A stretch of DNA of 8,565 nt from CAZHAC01 sp964383855 (GTDB taxonomy: Bacteria > Chloroflexota > Dormibacteria > Dormibacterales > Dormibacteraceae), in assembly GCA_964383855.1 (NCBI GenBank), contig CAYLIP010000087.1, forward strand, positions 1 through 8,565. Reading direction: 5' to 3'. The notes below the pieces were generated by a model, which was given only the letters and a program-made list of their open reading frames with translations, did no database searches and had not been told where the DNA came from. How positions within the stretch are numbered: the first letter of the stretch is position 1; the number at the start of each line of letters is the position of its first letter. The position numbers were made by a program, and so were the translations under genes. Below are positions 1 through 5,762 of the stretch, one piece after another.

Positions 1-1196
1 TCCTCCGCGACACCCTGGGGGTCATACTCTACCAGGAGCAGATAATCGAGATCGCGATGCGGGTCGCGGGCATGTCGGCCAATGACGCGGACCGCTTCCG
101 CCGAGCCATGACACGGCACCTGAACCGGGTCGAGATGGCTTCGCTGGAGGAAGACTTCATCGGCGGCTGCCTCGCCAACGAGGTGCCGCGCGAGGTGGCC
201 GACATGCTCTTCGCCGCCGTGCAGGGCTTCGCCCAGTACGGCTTCTGCCGCTCGCACGCCGCCGCCTTCGCCCGCACCGCCTATGAGACGGCCTGGCTCA
301 AGCTGCGGCATCCCGCGGCCTTCTACTGCGGGCTGCTCAACAACCAGCCGATGGGCTTCTACCACCCCTCGGTGCTGGTCGAGGACGCCAAGCGCCACGG
401 CGTGCGGGCGCTGCCGGTGCATGCCAACCGCTCCGGCGTCCGCTGCCTGCCCGAACCGAAGCAGCCGGGCACCTTCCGGCTTGGCCTCAACTACGTCCGC
501 GACCTCGGCGAGGAAGGCCGCCAGGCGATCGTGGCCGAGCGCGAAGACCGGGGCGCCTACCGCTCCTTCGACGATTTCCTGGAGCGGCTGCGAGGCGCGC
601 CGGTGGGGGCGCGGGCGGTCCGCAACCTGGTCATGGTGGGCGCCTTCGACGGCCTGGGCAAGCCACGCCGGGAGCTGCTGTGGGCCTGGCAGGAGCGCGA
701 GCGCGGTCGGGGCCTGCGCCGCCGGCTGTCAGCGCAGTCCGAGCTCTCGCTGCCGGCGGGATCCCCCGAGCTGCCCTCGCTGACCGAGCTGGAGCGCACG
801 CGACTGCAGTACCGCGTCTCCGAGGTCTCCACCGGCAAGCACATGGTCGCCTTCTGGCGAAAGGACCTGGACGCTCTCGGCGTCGTCCCCAGCACCGCGG
901 CCATGAGGCTGCGCAACGGCGCCCGCGTCCGCGTCGCGGGGCTGGTCATCACCCGCCAGGCGCCAGGCACGGCCAGGCGCATCCGCTTCTTCACGCTCGA
1001 GGACGAGCTCGGGCATGTGAACCTGACCATCTACCCCGACGTCTATCAGCGCTACCGGCGGGAAGCGGCGGCGCCCATGCTGGTGGTGGACGGCGTCGTC
1101 CAGCGCCAGGACGGCGTCTGGTCGGTGCTCGCACAGCACATCGAGCCGGTGCCCGGCGCCACCAGGGAGCACAGCCGCTCCCACGATTACAAGTGA
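1..1196 (+). CDS. dnaE2: Error-prone DNA polymerase DnaE2/ImuC, C-terminal part (5' truncated by window)
   Basis: A C-family DNA polymerase alpha subunit of the DnaE2 (ImuC) type, which carries out SOS-associated translesion synthesis. The reading frame is open from the first complete codon at base 3, giving 397 visible residues; full proteins of this family are roughly 1,000-1,100 residues, so the PHP and catalytic palm are upstream. Fragment residues 6-13 (GVILYQEQ) are the conserved C-family motif. Residues 79-90 (YGFCRSHAAAFA) and 111-120 (LLNNQPMGFY) are strongly DnaE2-like. The region around 157-220 resembles the helix-hairpin-helix part, and about 307-385 is a tRNA-anti-type OB fold (core FFTLEDELG). 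The protein ends SHDYK, close to the S-x-D-(F/Y) tail usual in DnaE2. The ATG at 57 is internal, not the start. The stop overlaps the convergent Clp-N gene by 10 bp. The usual partners imuA and imuB are not visible, though they could lie upstream. A replicative DnaE1 is less likely given the length after the fingers and the tail. Confidence 0.9.
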   Translation, partial: LRDTLGVILYQEQIIEIAMRVAGMSANDADRFRRAMTRHLNRVEMASLEEDFIGGCLANEVPREVADMLFAAVQGFAQYGFCRSHAAAFARTAYETAWLKLRHPAAFYCGLLNNQPMGFYHPSVLVEDAKRHGVRALPVHANRSGVRCLPEPKQPGTFRLGLNYVRDLGEEGRQAIVAEREDRGAYRSFDDFLERLRGAPVGARAVRNLVMVGAFDGLGKPRRELLWAWQERERGRGLRRRLSAQSELSLPAGSPELPSLTELERTRLQYRVSEVSTGKHMVAFWRKDLDALGVVPSTAAMRLRNGARVRVAGLVITRQAPGTARRIRFFTLEDELGHVNLTIYPDVYQRYRREAAAPMLVVDGVVQRQDGVWSVLAQHIEPVPGATREHSRSHDYK

Positions 1197-1870
1197 GCCT
1201 GGCAGTAGCGGCAGGCGAAGGTGGGGCCGGTCGGGACCGGGTGGATCATCCTCAGGGTCGCGTGGACGACGCCTCCGGCCGGCCGGTCGGCGACTTCGAT
1301 CACGAAGTCTCCCCGCTGGGCTTCGATGGCGACCACCCGGCCCTCCCAGAGACGGTGCGGAGGCTCGGGATCGTGGACCAGGACCCTGGCTCCGGGTCCC
1401 GGGTTGGCGATTCCCACCCTGGGTTCGCCCGCCTCCTCGGGAGCTCCGGCCACGCGCTCGCGCACGTCGTCGACCGTCAGACCGAGGTCCTTCAGGACGT
1501 TCGCTCCCACCCCCTCCCCCTCGACCAGGAGCGCCAGCAGTACCTCCCCGGTGCCGACGTGTGAGCGGTTGAGCTGCCTCGACTGCTCGAACGCCAGCTC
1601 GATCACGCGCTTGACGCGGGAGGTCGGGAGGATCTGCCGGCCCCCCGTCTGCTCGCTCCGGCCGAGCACGACCTCGATCGCCGACCGGACCCTGGCGATG
1701 TCGATGCCGGCTTCGGCCAGGATCCGGTACGCCGTCCCGCCGTCGACCCGCATCAGCCCCAGCAGCAGGTGCTCGGTGCCGATGTAGGTGTGCCGCGAAC
1801 GCTCAGCCTCCTCCTGGGCCAGCATGAGCGTCTTCTTGGCCAGGTCGGTGAAGCGCTCGAACGGGTACAT
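1187..1870 (-). CDS. Stand-alone Clp N-terminal (R) domain protein with C-terminal beta-rich domain and CxxC tail
   Basis: A 227-residue protein whose first two thirds match the double Clp repeat at the N-terminus of ClpC/ClpA chaperones, the part that binds substrates and adaptors. Repeat 1 (about residues 1-72) opens with MYPFERFTDLAKK and contains YIGTEHLLLGL (29-39). Repeat 2 (about 78-143) contains VGTGEVLLALLVEGEGV (105-121). No Walker A or B motif follows, so there is no AAA+ unfoldase. After a linker, residues about 155-212 look like a small beta-barrel (GARVLVHDP, WEGRVVAI, FVIEVAD, VVHATLRMI). The protein ends CRYCQAHL, a single CxxC pair that could bind metal. The start is set by alignment with ClpC N-termini (MFERFTD); no good Shine-Dalgarno is seen. 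The frame stays open far upstream to 3460, but that part is antisense to the transporter and kinase genes and not credible. The likely role is an adaptor or regulator for a Clp protease; that is inference from domain content. Confidence 0.85.
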   Translation of the reverse strand: MYPFERFTDLAKKTLMLAQEEAERSRHTYIGTEHLLLGLMRVDGGTAYRILAEAGIDIARVRSAIEVVLGRSEQTGGRQILPTSRVKRVIELAFEQSRQLNRSHVGTGEVLLALLVEGEGVGANVLKDLGLTVDDVRERVAGAPEEAGEPRVGIANPGPGARVLVHDPEPPHRLWEGRVVAIEAQRGDFVIEVADRPAGGVVHATLRMIHPVPTGPTFACRYCQAHL

Positions 1871-1879
1871 GCAGGCATC
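1871..1879. other. 9-bp gap between head-to-head start codons
   Basis: The ATG of the minus-strand Clp-N gene (1868-1870) and the ATG of the plus-strand MFS gene (1880-1882) are separated by only nine bases. No promoter fits in the gap, so any promoter for one gene must lie inside the other's coding region. An in-frame GTG at 1889 could be the true MFS start, widening the gap to 18 bp. AGG at 1873-1875 is the only weak Shine-Dalgarno-like element for the ATG. No confident -10/-35 pair was found on either strand. Confidence 0.5.
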
Positions 1880-3097
1880 ATGCTCGCCGTGAGCCGCTTC
1901 CGGTGGGTCGTCCTGGGGCTGGCCACTCTCATGCAGCTGGGCACCTCGCTGCCCCAGCAGACGCCGGCGGCGCTGGGGCCCATCCTCGTGCCCGCCCTCC
2001 ACCTGACCGGCACCGAGCTCGGCCTCCTGACGGACGCGATCTGGGGCGGAATGCTCCTGGGCATGCTTCCCTCGGGTTTGCTCTCCGACCGCTTCGGCGA
2101 GCGCTGGACGATCGCCGCCGGCGGCCTCCTGCTCGGCCTGCTGATGGTGGCCGCCTCCTACACCTCGTCCTTCCTGCCCCTTTTCCTGGTGCTGATCCCG
2201 GCCGCGGTCGCAGCCTCCACCGGCTCGCCGGGCGGCACGCGCGCGCTGGCCGTCTGGTTCCCGCCGGCCGAGCGCGGGCTGGCCATGGGGGTTCGGCAGA
2301 CCGGGGTGACCGTGGCCGGCGTCCTGGTCGCCGTCACCCTGCCGCCGGTCGCGCTCCGCTTCGGCTGGGAGGGCGCGTTCCGGCTGGTGGCGGCCGGAGT
2401 GGTCGTGCTGGTCGCCGCCTTCGCCCTCTTCTACAGGGAGCCGGCCACGGCCAGGGGCGTCGCCATGTCCCCCTTCCGGCTGCGCGACCTGGCCGCCAAC
2501 CGGACCTTCCTGCTCGCCAGCGCATTCGGGTTCGTCTTGATGGGCGCACTGGGTTCGGCGGTCACCTACACCGCGGTGGCCATGCACGACGACGCTCGAG
2601 TGCCCGTGGTGGCGGCCGGCGTCCTCCTCGCCATCCTCCAGGTCGGCGGTATCGCCGGCCGGGTCGGCTGGGGCGTCCTCTCCGATCGCCTGGGCAGCCG
2701 CTCCCGGGTGATGACCGCCAGCGGCGCGCTGGCGGCGACCTCCGCTCTCGGTGGCGCCGCGCTGATCCGGCCGGGCACGCCGGCGGTCGCGCTCGCCGGC
2801 CTGGCCTTCCTGCTCGGGCTTTCGATGATGGGCTGGAACGCGCTCTACATAACGCTGGCCTCCGAGATCGAACCGGCCCGCGCGGCGACCGTGGTCGGGG
2901 CCGGGACCATGCTCACCTTCTCCGGGATGCTGGTGGTGACGCCGGTTTTCGGATCGATCGCCGACCATGCCGGCGGGTTTGCCCTGGCCTGGCTCGCACT
3001 GGCCGGCTGGTGCGTGCTGGGAACGGTCCTGGCCATCCTGACCCCGGAGCCACGCAGCCGGCTGCTGGCCGCGCCCGAGGCTCCGCCCGCCGCCTGA
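1880..3097 (+). CDS. Major facilitator superfamily transporter
   Basis: A 405-residue inner-membrane transporter, the usual length for a 12-helix MFS protein. Hydrophobic stretches alternate along the whole chain and split into two halves around residues 187-207 (a polar loop after YREPATARG). The first-half loop 2-3 motif A is clear at 66-75 (GLLSDRFGER), and a second-half counterpart lies at 265-274 (GVLSDRLGSR). Residues 126-145 (WFPPAERGLAMGVRQTGVTV) are typical of the NarK/CynX-like and sugar-phosphate-like MFS groups. This makes the family call firm, but the substrate cannot be read from sequence. I chose the ATG at 1880 because it places a short basic N-terminus (SRFRW) before helix 1; the frame remains open back to 1769, but that stretch would overlap the Clp-N gene by about 100 bp. 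The GTG at 1889 is an alternative start. The kinase gene follows after 16 bp, suggesting co-transcription and perhaps a shared substrate pathway. Confidence 0.9.
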   Translation: MLAVSRFRWVVLGLATLMQLGTSLPQQTPAALGPILVPALHLTGTELGLLTDAIWGGMLLGMLPSGLLSDRFGERWTIAAGGLLLGLLMVAASYTSSFLPLFLVLIPAAVAASTGSPGGTRALAVWFPPAERGLAMGVRQTGVTVAGVLVAVTLPPVALRFGWEGAFRLVAAGVVVLVAAFALFYREPATARGVAMSPFRLRDLAANRTFLLASAFGFVLMGALGSAVTYTAVAMHDDARVPVVAAGVLLAILQVGGIAGRVGWGVLSDRLGSRSRVMTASGALAATSALGGAALIRPGTPAVALAGLAFLLGLSMMGWNALYITLASEIEPARAATVVGAGTMLTFSGMLVVTPVFGSIADHAGGFALAWLALAGWCVLGTVLAILTPEPRSRLLAAPEAPPAA

Positions 3098-3101
3098 ACG
3101 T

Positions 3102-3109
3102 AAGGTGGG
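3102..3109 (+). promoter_or_regulatory. Strong ribosome binding site for the P-loop kinase gene
   Basis: AAGGTGGG lies in the 16-bp spacer after the MFS stop. Its AAGGTGG core is one mismatch from AAGGAGG and sits five bases before the ATG at 3114. It decides that start over the in-frame GTG at 3105, which lies inside the site itself. It is the clearest Shine-Dalgarno in the window. Confidence 0.75.
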
Positions 3110-3113
3110 CGGC

Positions 3114-3680
3114 ATGAGCCGCGACCCGGTCCTGGTCATCGTCAGCGGGCCGCCGGCGGCCGGCAAGACCAGTCTCACGAAGGCGCTCAGGGATCGCCTC
3201 CAGCTGCCCCTGCTCTCGCTCGACGCGATCAAGGAGGCGGTCATGGAGGTGCTGCCTCCCCGCACGGTCGATGACACCGAGCGCCTGGGCCAGGCGGCCG
3301 AGCGAGTGCTGGTGAGCATCGGCGCCTCCCTCCTCGACGCCGGACCGGGCGCCATCCTCGAGAGCGCCTTCCACGTCGATCGGGCGACGCACGACCTCCG
3401 GCCCCTGGTCGAGCGCTGCGCCACCGTCATCATCCACTGCCAGGCGCCGGAGGCGGTCATCGTCGAGCGCTACGTGAGCCGGGCCCACGAGGGCGGGCGC
3501 GATCCCGGGCACATGGATCGCCAGCGTGCAGCCGACCTTCCGCGAGAGCTTCAGCAGGGCGTCTTCGAGCCGCCCGACCTGAATGTGCCGGTGCTTCGGG
3601 TGGACACCAGCGACACCTACGACCCCGACCTCGACCGGGTGCTGCTCTGGGTCGAGGAGCGAGCTCGGGCCTCGCGCTGA
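3114..3680 (+). CDS. Small P-loop ATPase/kinase-like protein (AAA_33 / zeta-toxin-like fold)
   Basis: A 188-residue predicted cytoplasmic nucleotide-binding protein. The Walker A motif is at residues 12-19 (GPPAAGKT), directly after beta strand VLVIVS. It is followed by LLSLDAIKEAV, where the Asp after strand 2 is the usual position of the phosphoryl-acceptor-binding residue in small kinases of this fold. AILESAF (near 80) and ATVIIHC (near 104) are later core strands. The stretch RAHEGGRDPGHMD and the late VDTSDTYDPDLDRVL are typical of the AAA_33 'predicted kinase' group, which also resembles zeta toxins and chloramphenicol phosphotransferase. The substrate is unknown. The start is fixed by the ribosome binding site at 3102-3109. 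No antitoxin-like small gene sits beside it, which argues against a zeta-type toxin-antitoxin pair. The tight spacing behind an MFS gene could mean that a small molecule is phosphorylated and exported or imported, but that is conjecture. Confidence 0.8.
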   Translation: MSRDPVLVIVSGPPAAGKTSLTKALRDRLQLPLLSLDAIKEAVMEVLPPRTVDDTERLGQAAERVLVSIGASLLDAGPGAILESAFHVDRATHDLRPLVERCATVIIHCQAPEAVIVERYVSRAHEGGRDPGHMDRQRAADLPRELQQGVFEPPDLNVPVLRVDTSDTYDPDLDRVLLWVEERARASR

Positions 3681-3740
3681 CGCAGCCGGCTTACTTTTCG
3701 TAGCCAGGGCTCGGTTCGATGGCGCAAGCTATGCACCGCC
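3681..3740. other. 60-bp spacer between the kinase and DUF1003 genes
   Basis: A short spacer with a small AT-richer patch (3691-3702) unusual for this window. An imperfect hairpin (GGCT-AC / GTAGCC around 3688-3705, one bulge, loop TTTTC) can be drawn, but it has no following T-run and is not a convincing terminator. No clear promoter was found; a TTACTT / TTCGAT pair with 18 bp spacing matches the consensus poorly. Whether DUF1003 is read through from the kinase gene cannot be decided from sequence. Confidence 0.35.
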
Positions 3741-4259
3741 ATGGGCTCAGCGCGCGAGATCGAGGACATCCAGCGCCAGCTGGTGCGCCACCAGCACGAC
3801 CACCCGCCGGTGCGCGACCTGAACCGCGAGGCCGACCGCCGCACCAGCGCGGCGCAGCGAATCGCCGAGGACTTCAGCCGGCTGCTGGGCTCCTGGACCT
3901 TCGTCCTGCTGCAGCTCGGGCTGACCGTGGTCTGGCTGGCGCTGAACGTGATCGGGCGCCTGAACCACTGGGACCCCTACCCCTTCCAGCTGCTGAACCT
4001 GGTTATGAGCATCGAGGCGGTGCTGGCGGCGGCGATCGTGCTCATGGCCGTGGTCCGGCTCATGGAGCGCGACCGGGTGCGCGCTCAGCACCAGTTCGAG
4101 CTGGACGTGAAGCAGGAGGAGGAGATGAGGGTGCTAATGCACCACATGGAGGTGCAGGACGAGGTGCTCCTGCAGATCCTGCACCGGCTCGACCGAAGCG
4201 ACCGCGAGCTGCGGCGGATGGCCCGCCGGATGGGGATCGGCGAAGAGAGCAGTGCCTGA
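3741..4259 (+). CDS. DUF1003 family membrane protein
   Basis: A 172-residue protein with the DUF1003 signature: a polar N-terminus, two transmembrane helices (about residues 51-72 and 82-106) joined by a short loop containing HWDPYPF (76-82), then a basic and acidic helix beginning RLMERDR. LLGSWTFVLLQ, NVIGRLNHWDPYPFQLLNL and the ERDR motif after helix 2 match the family pattern closely. The C-terminal 65 residues are charged with regularly spaced hydrophobics (MHHMEVQDEVLLQILHRLD, 133-151), predicting a cytoplasmic helix or coiled coil. No biochemical function is established for the family. The ATG at 3741 was chosen because the conserved N-terminal pattern fits and no in-frame ATG lies upstream in the spacer; the Shine-Dalgarno is weak. 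The gene converges on the glycosyltransferase operon. Confidence 0.85.
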   Translation: MGSAREIEDIQRQLVRHQHDHPPVRDLNREADRRTSAAQRIAEDFSRLLGSWTFVLLQLGLTVVWLALNVIGRLNHWDPYPFQLLNLVMSIEAVLAAAIVLMAVVRLMERDRVRAQHQFELDVKQEEEMRVLMHHMEVQDEVLLQILHRLDRSDRELRRMARRMGIGEESSA

Positions 4260-4385
4260 CGCCCCGGCTTAACAGCCGCCCTTGACACGGACCCTATGCT
4301 CGCCGGCGAAGACCGTCTCGTCCCCCCCGGGCGGGTGGTTTGGTGGGGGGTCCGCAGCTGCTCACTGTGGGAGAAGGGGGCTCGC
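4260..4385. other. Convergent intergenic spacer, probable termination region
   Basis: A 126-bp non-coding stretch between two convergent genes. A perfect 5-bp stem with a TAAC loop (CGGCT 4265-4269, AGCCG 4274-4278) begins six bases after the DUF1003 stop. It lacks a T-run, so intrinsic termination is only possible, not shown. Further on, a run of seven C (4322-4328) faces a run of six G (4345-4350) across a G/T-rich loop. This could form a second stem in either transcript. A perfect TTGACA at 4282-4287 has no acceptable -10 box 16-18 bp downstream. Confidence 0.4.
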
Positions 4386-5762
4386 TCAGAGGTGGTCGAG
4401 CAGGCTCGAGAGCTGCAGCGACTCGCCGATGTTGCCGCCGACCATGACCACCATCGCCGCGGCCGCCAGCCCCCGCGCGAGGGCGCGGTGGTGGGCGTAC
4501 CGGGGCGCCGCCGTCACCGCCGCCGGCACCAGCACCAGGGCCAGCAGCACGACCCCCAGCGCCGGGTGGATCACCCACTCGGGCCGCGACCCGGCCAGCC
4601 ACCAGTTGGTCGCCGCCGTGCCCCCCAGCACCATCAGCGCCGCCAGCCGCGCGAGCGCCGGCGAGGCGAACCCCCGCCAGGCAAGGATGCCGGCCGCCAG
4701 CATCACCTGAGGGACGAGGATCAGCCGGTACCAGCCGTACCGCGTGGCCAGGTCCTCGCCGGCCAGGAGCGTGACCACGGCCAGGTAGCCGAACGCCGGC
4801 CAGGCCAGCACCAGCTCAGCCCGGGACCGGCGTCCCTGCAGCGCGATCCAGCCCAGCGCGATCCAGCCCAGGATCCACCAGCCGTCGCGAAGGCTCCGGT
4901 TGACGCCGGCCGGCGCGGCCACCATCTCGTAGCCGGCCAGCAGCCCCGTCCGGTTGTTCGACTGCTCCTGGACCACCGACAGAAAGAGCCGCCAGTCGAC
5001 CAGCCAGCCGTAGAGCGGATAGAGGAGGCCGCCGGCGATCGCCGCCCCCAGGACCGCCCACGCCAGTCGCCGGCGGCTGTGCGCCATCAGGACGGCCCAG
5101 GCGGCGCCGCCGACGGCCAGCCCGGTGACCTTGAAGGTCGGCGCCAGCGCGACCGCCAGGAGCAGCAGCGCCACCTGCCAGCGCGGAAAGCGGCGGCCGG
5201 TGCACCGTCCCAGGGAGTCGGCGAGCACCGCCGAACCCAGCAGCAGCGGCCCGAGGACGCTCTCCGGCTCGGCCTGCCGCGAGAGCAGGACGGCACCCGG
5301 CGCGGTGGCGAGCAGGACGGCGCCGAAGAGCGCCGGCCAGGCGCCGAGCGCCCGCCTCACCGCCAGGTAGCCAAGCGGGATCGTGCAGACGGCGAACACC
5401 ACCGGCAGGAAGCGCACCCGTTCCGGAGTCAGCGCCAGCGGGTCCTGCGAGCCGGTGATCCACAGCCAGGCGCCGATGAGAAGGCTGAAGCCGGGCGGGT
5501 GGTCCATCCAGTGGTGGACCATCGGATAGGAGGTGCCGTAGGCATGGAGCGTGACCGGGTGCGGGTAGGACCTGAAGTACGACCAGGTATAGGCGTCGCC
5601 GTGCCCCAGCAGGCCCAGCCCGGCCCACGAGAACTGGACCTCGTCGGCGTTGTCGGTGAAGGCCGGCGCATCGCCGTAGCCGAGGAAGCGGAGCAGCGCG
5701 CCGAGGGCGGTCACCGCCAGGATGGCGGCGGGCTCCCACTCCCGCCAGCGGCGCTCAGGCAT
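4386..5762 (-). CDS. Polytopic GT-C glycosyltransferase, GT39/ArnT-like (PMT_2)
   Basis: A 458-residue membrane protein of the GT-C fold, expected to transfer a sugar from a polyprenyl-phosphate donor on the outer face of the membrane. After the first membrane helix (about 11-29), the first extracytoplasmic loop carries an acidic pair in TDNADEVQFSW (D40-E41), the usual catalytic position of GT39/ArnT-like enzymes. This is followed by DHPPGFSLLIG (87-97), corresponding to the family's HPP motif, and SRQAEPESVL (161-170), corresponding to the loop after helix 4. RYGWYRLILVPQ (341-352) fits the late R-Y...P motif. About ten further hydrophobic segments fill the chain. There is no large soluble C-terminal domain; it ends in a short polar tail (LQLSSLLDHL). 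The start ATG overlaps the previous gene's stop (ATGCCTGA, 5762-5755), indicating translational coupling. The open frame extends to 6200 but lies there over the upstream gene. Acceptor and sugar are unknown. Confidence 0.8.
   Translation of the reverse strand: MPERRWREWEPAAILAVTALGALLRFLGYGDAPAFTDNADEVQFSWAGLGLLGHGDAYTWSYFRSYPHPVTLHAYGTSYPMVHHWMDHPPGFSLLIGAWLWITGSQDPLALTPERVRFLPVVFAVCTIPLGYLAVRRALGAWPALFGAVLLATAPGAVLLSRQAEPESVLGPLLLGSAVLADSLGRCTGRRFPRWQVALLLLAVALAPTFKVTGLAVGGAAWAVLMAHSRRRLAWAVLGAAIAGGLLYPLYGWLVDWRLFLSVVQEQSNNRTGLLAGYEMVAAPAGVNRSLRDGWWILGWIALGWIALQGRRSRAELVLAWPAFGYLAVVTLLAGEDLATRYGWYRLILVPQVMLAAGILAWRGFASPALARLAALMVLGGTAATNWWLAGSRPEWVIHPALGVVLLALVLVPAAVTAAPRYAHHRALARGLAAAAMVVMVGGNIGESLQLSSLLDHL
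4840..4869. repeat. Perfect 15-bp tandem duplication inside the GT39-like gene
   Basis: The unit AGCGCGATCCAGCCC occurs twice back to back (4840-4854 and 4855-4869). On the coding (minus) strand it produces an in-frame GWIAL-GWIAL repeat at residues 299-308 within a transmembrane helix. Two or more units keep the frame, so this looks like a recent slippage event that lengthens the hydrophobic segment. Confidence 0.85.

Noticed and set aside
1871..3460. Upstream extension of the minus-strand Clp-N frame to a 757-codon open frame
   Set aside because: It is antisense to the MFS and kinase genes, has low-complexity R/G/Q/H-rich translation without any domain, and the ClpC-like N-terminus sits exactly at the internal Met at 1870. 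Stop-free antisense frames are expected at this G+C.
3114..3680. Zeta toxin of a toxin-antitoxin pair
   Set aside because: No small epsilon-like antitoxin gene lies next to it, and the gene follows an MFS gene in a normal operon arrangement; a housekeeping or resistance kinase fits better.
3713..3740. GGTTCGAT resembling a tRNA T-arm
   Set aside because: The flanking bases do not form the T stem, and no acceptor, D or anticodon arm can be drawn around it.
4282..4310. TTGACA box as a promoter in the convergent spacer
   Set aside because: A perfect -35 hexamer, but the bases 16-18 bp downstream (around GGCGAA) do not resemble a -10 box, and no gene follows on the plus strand.
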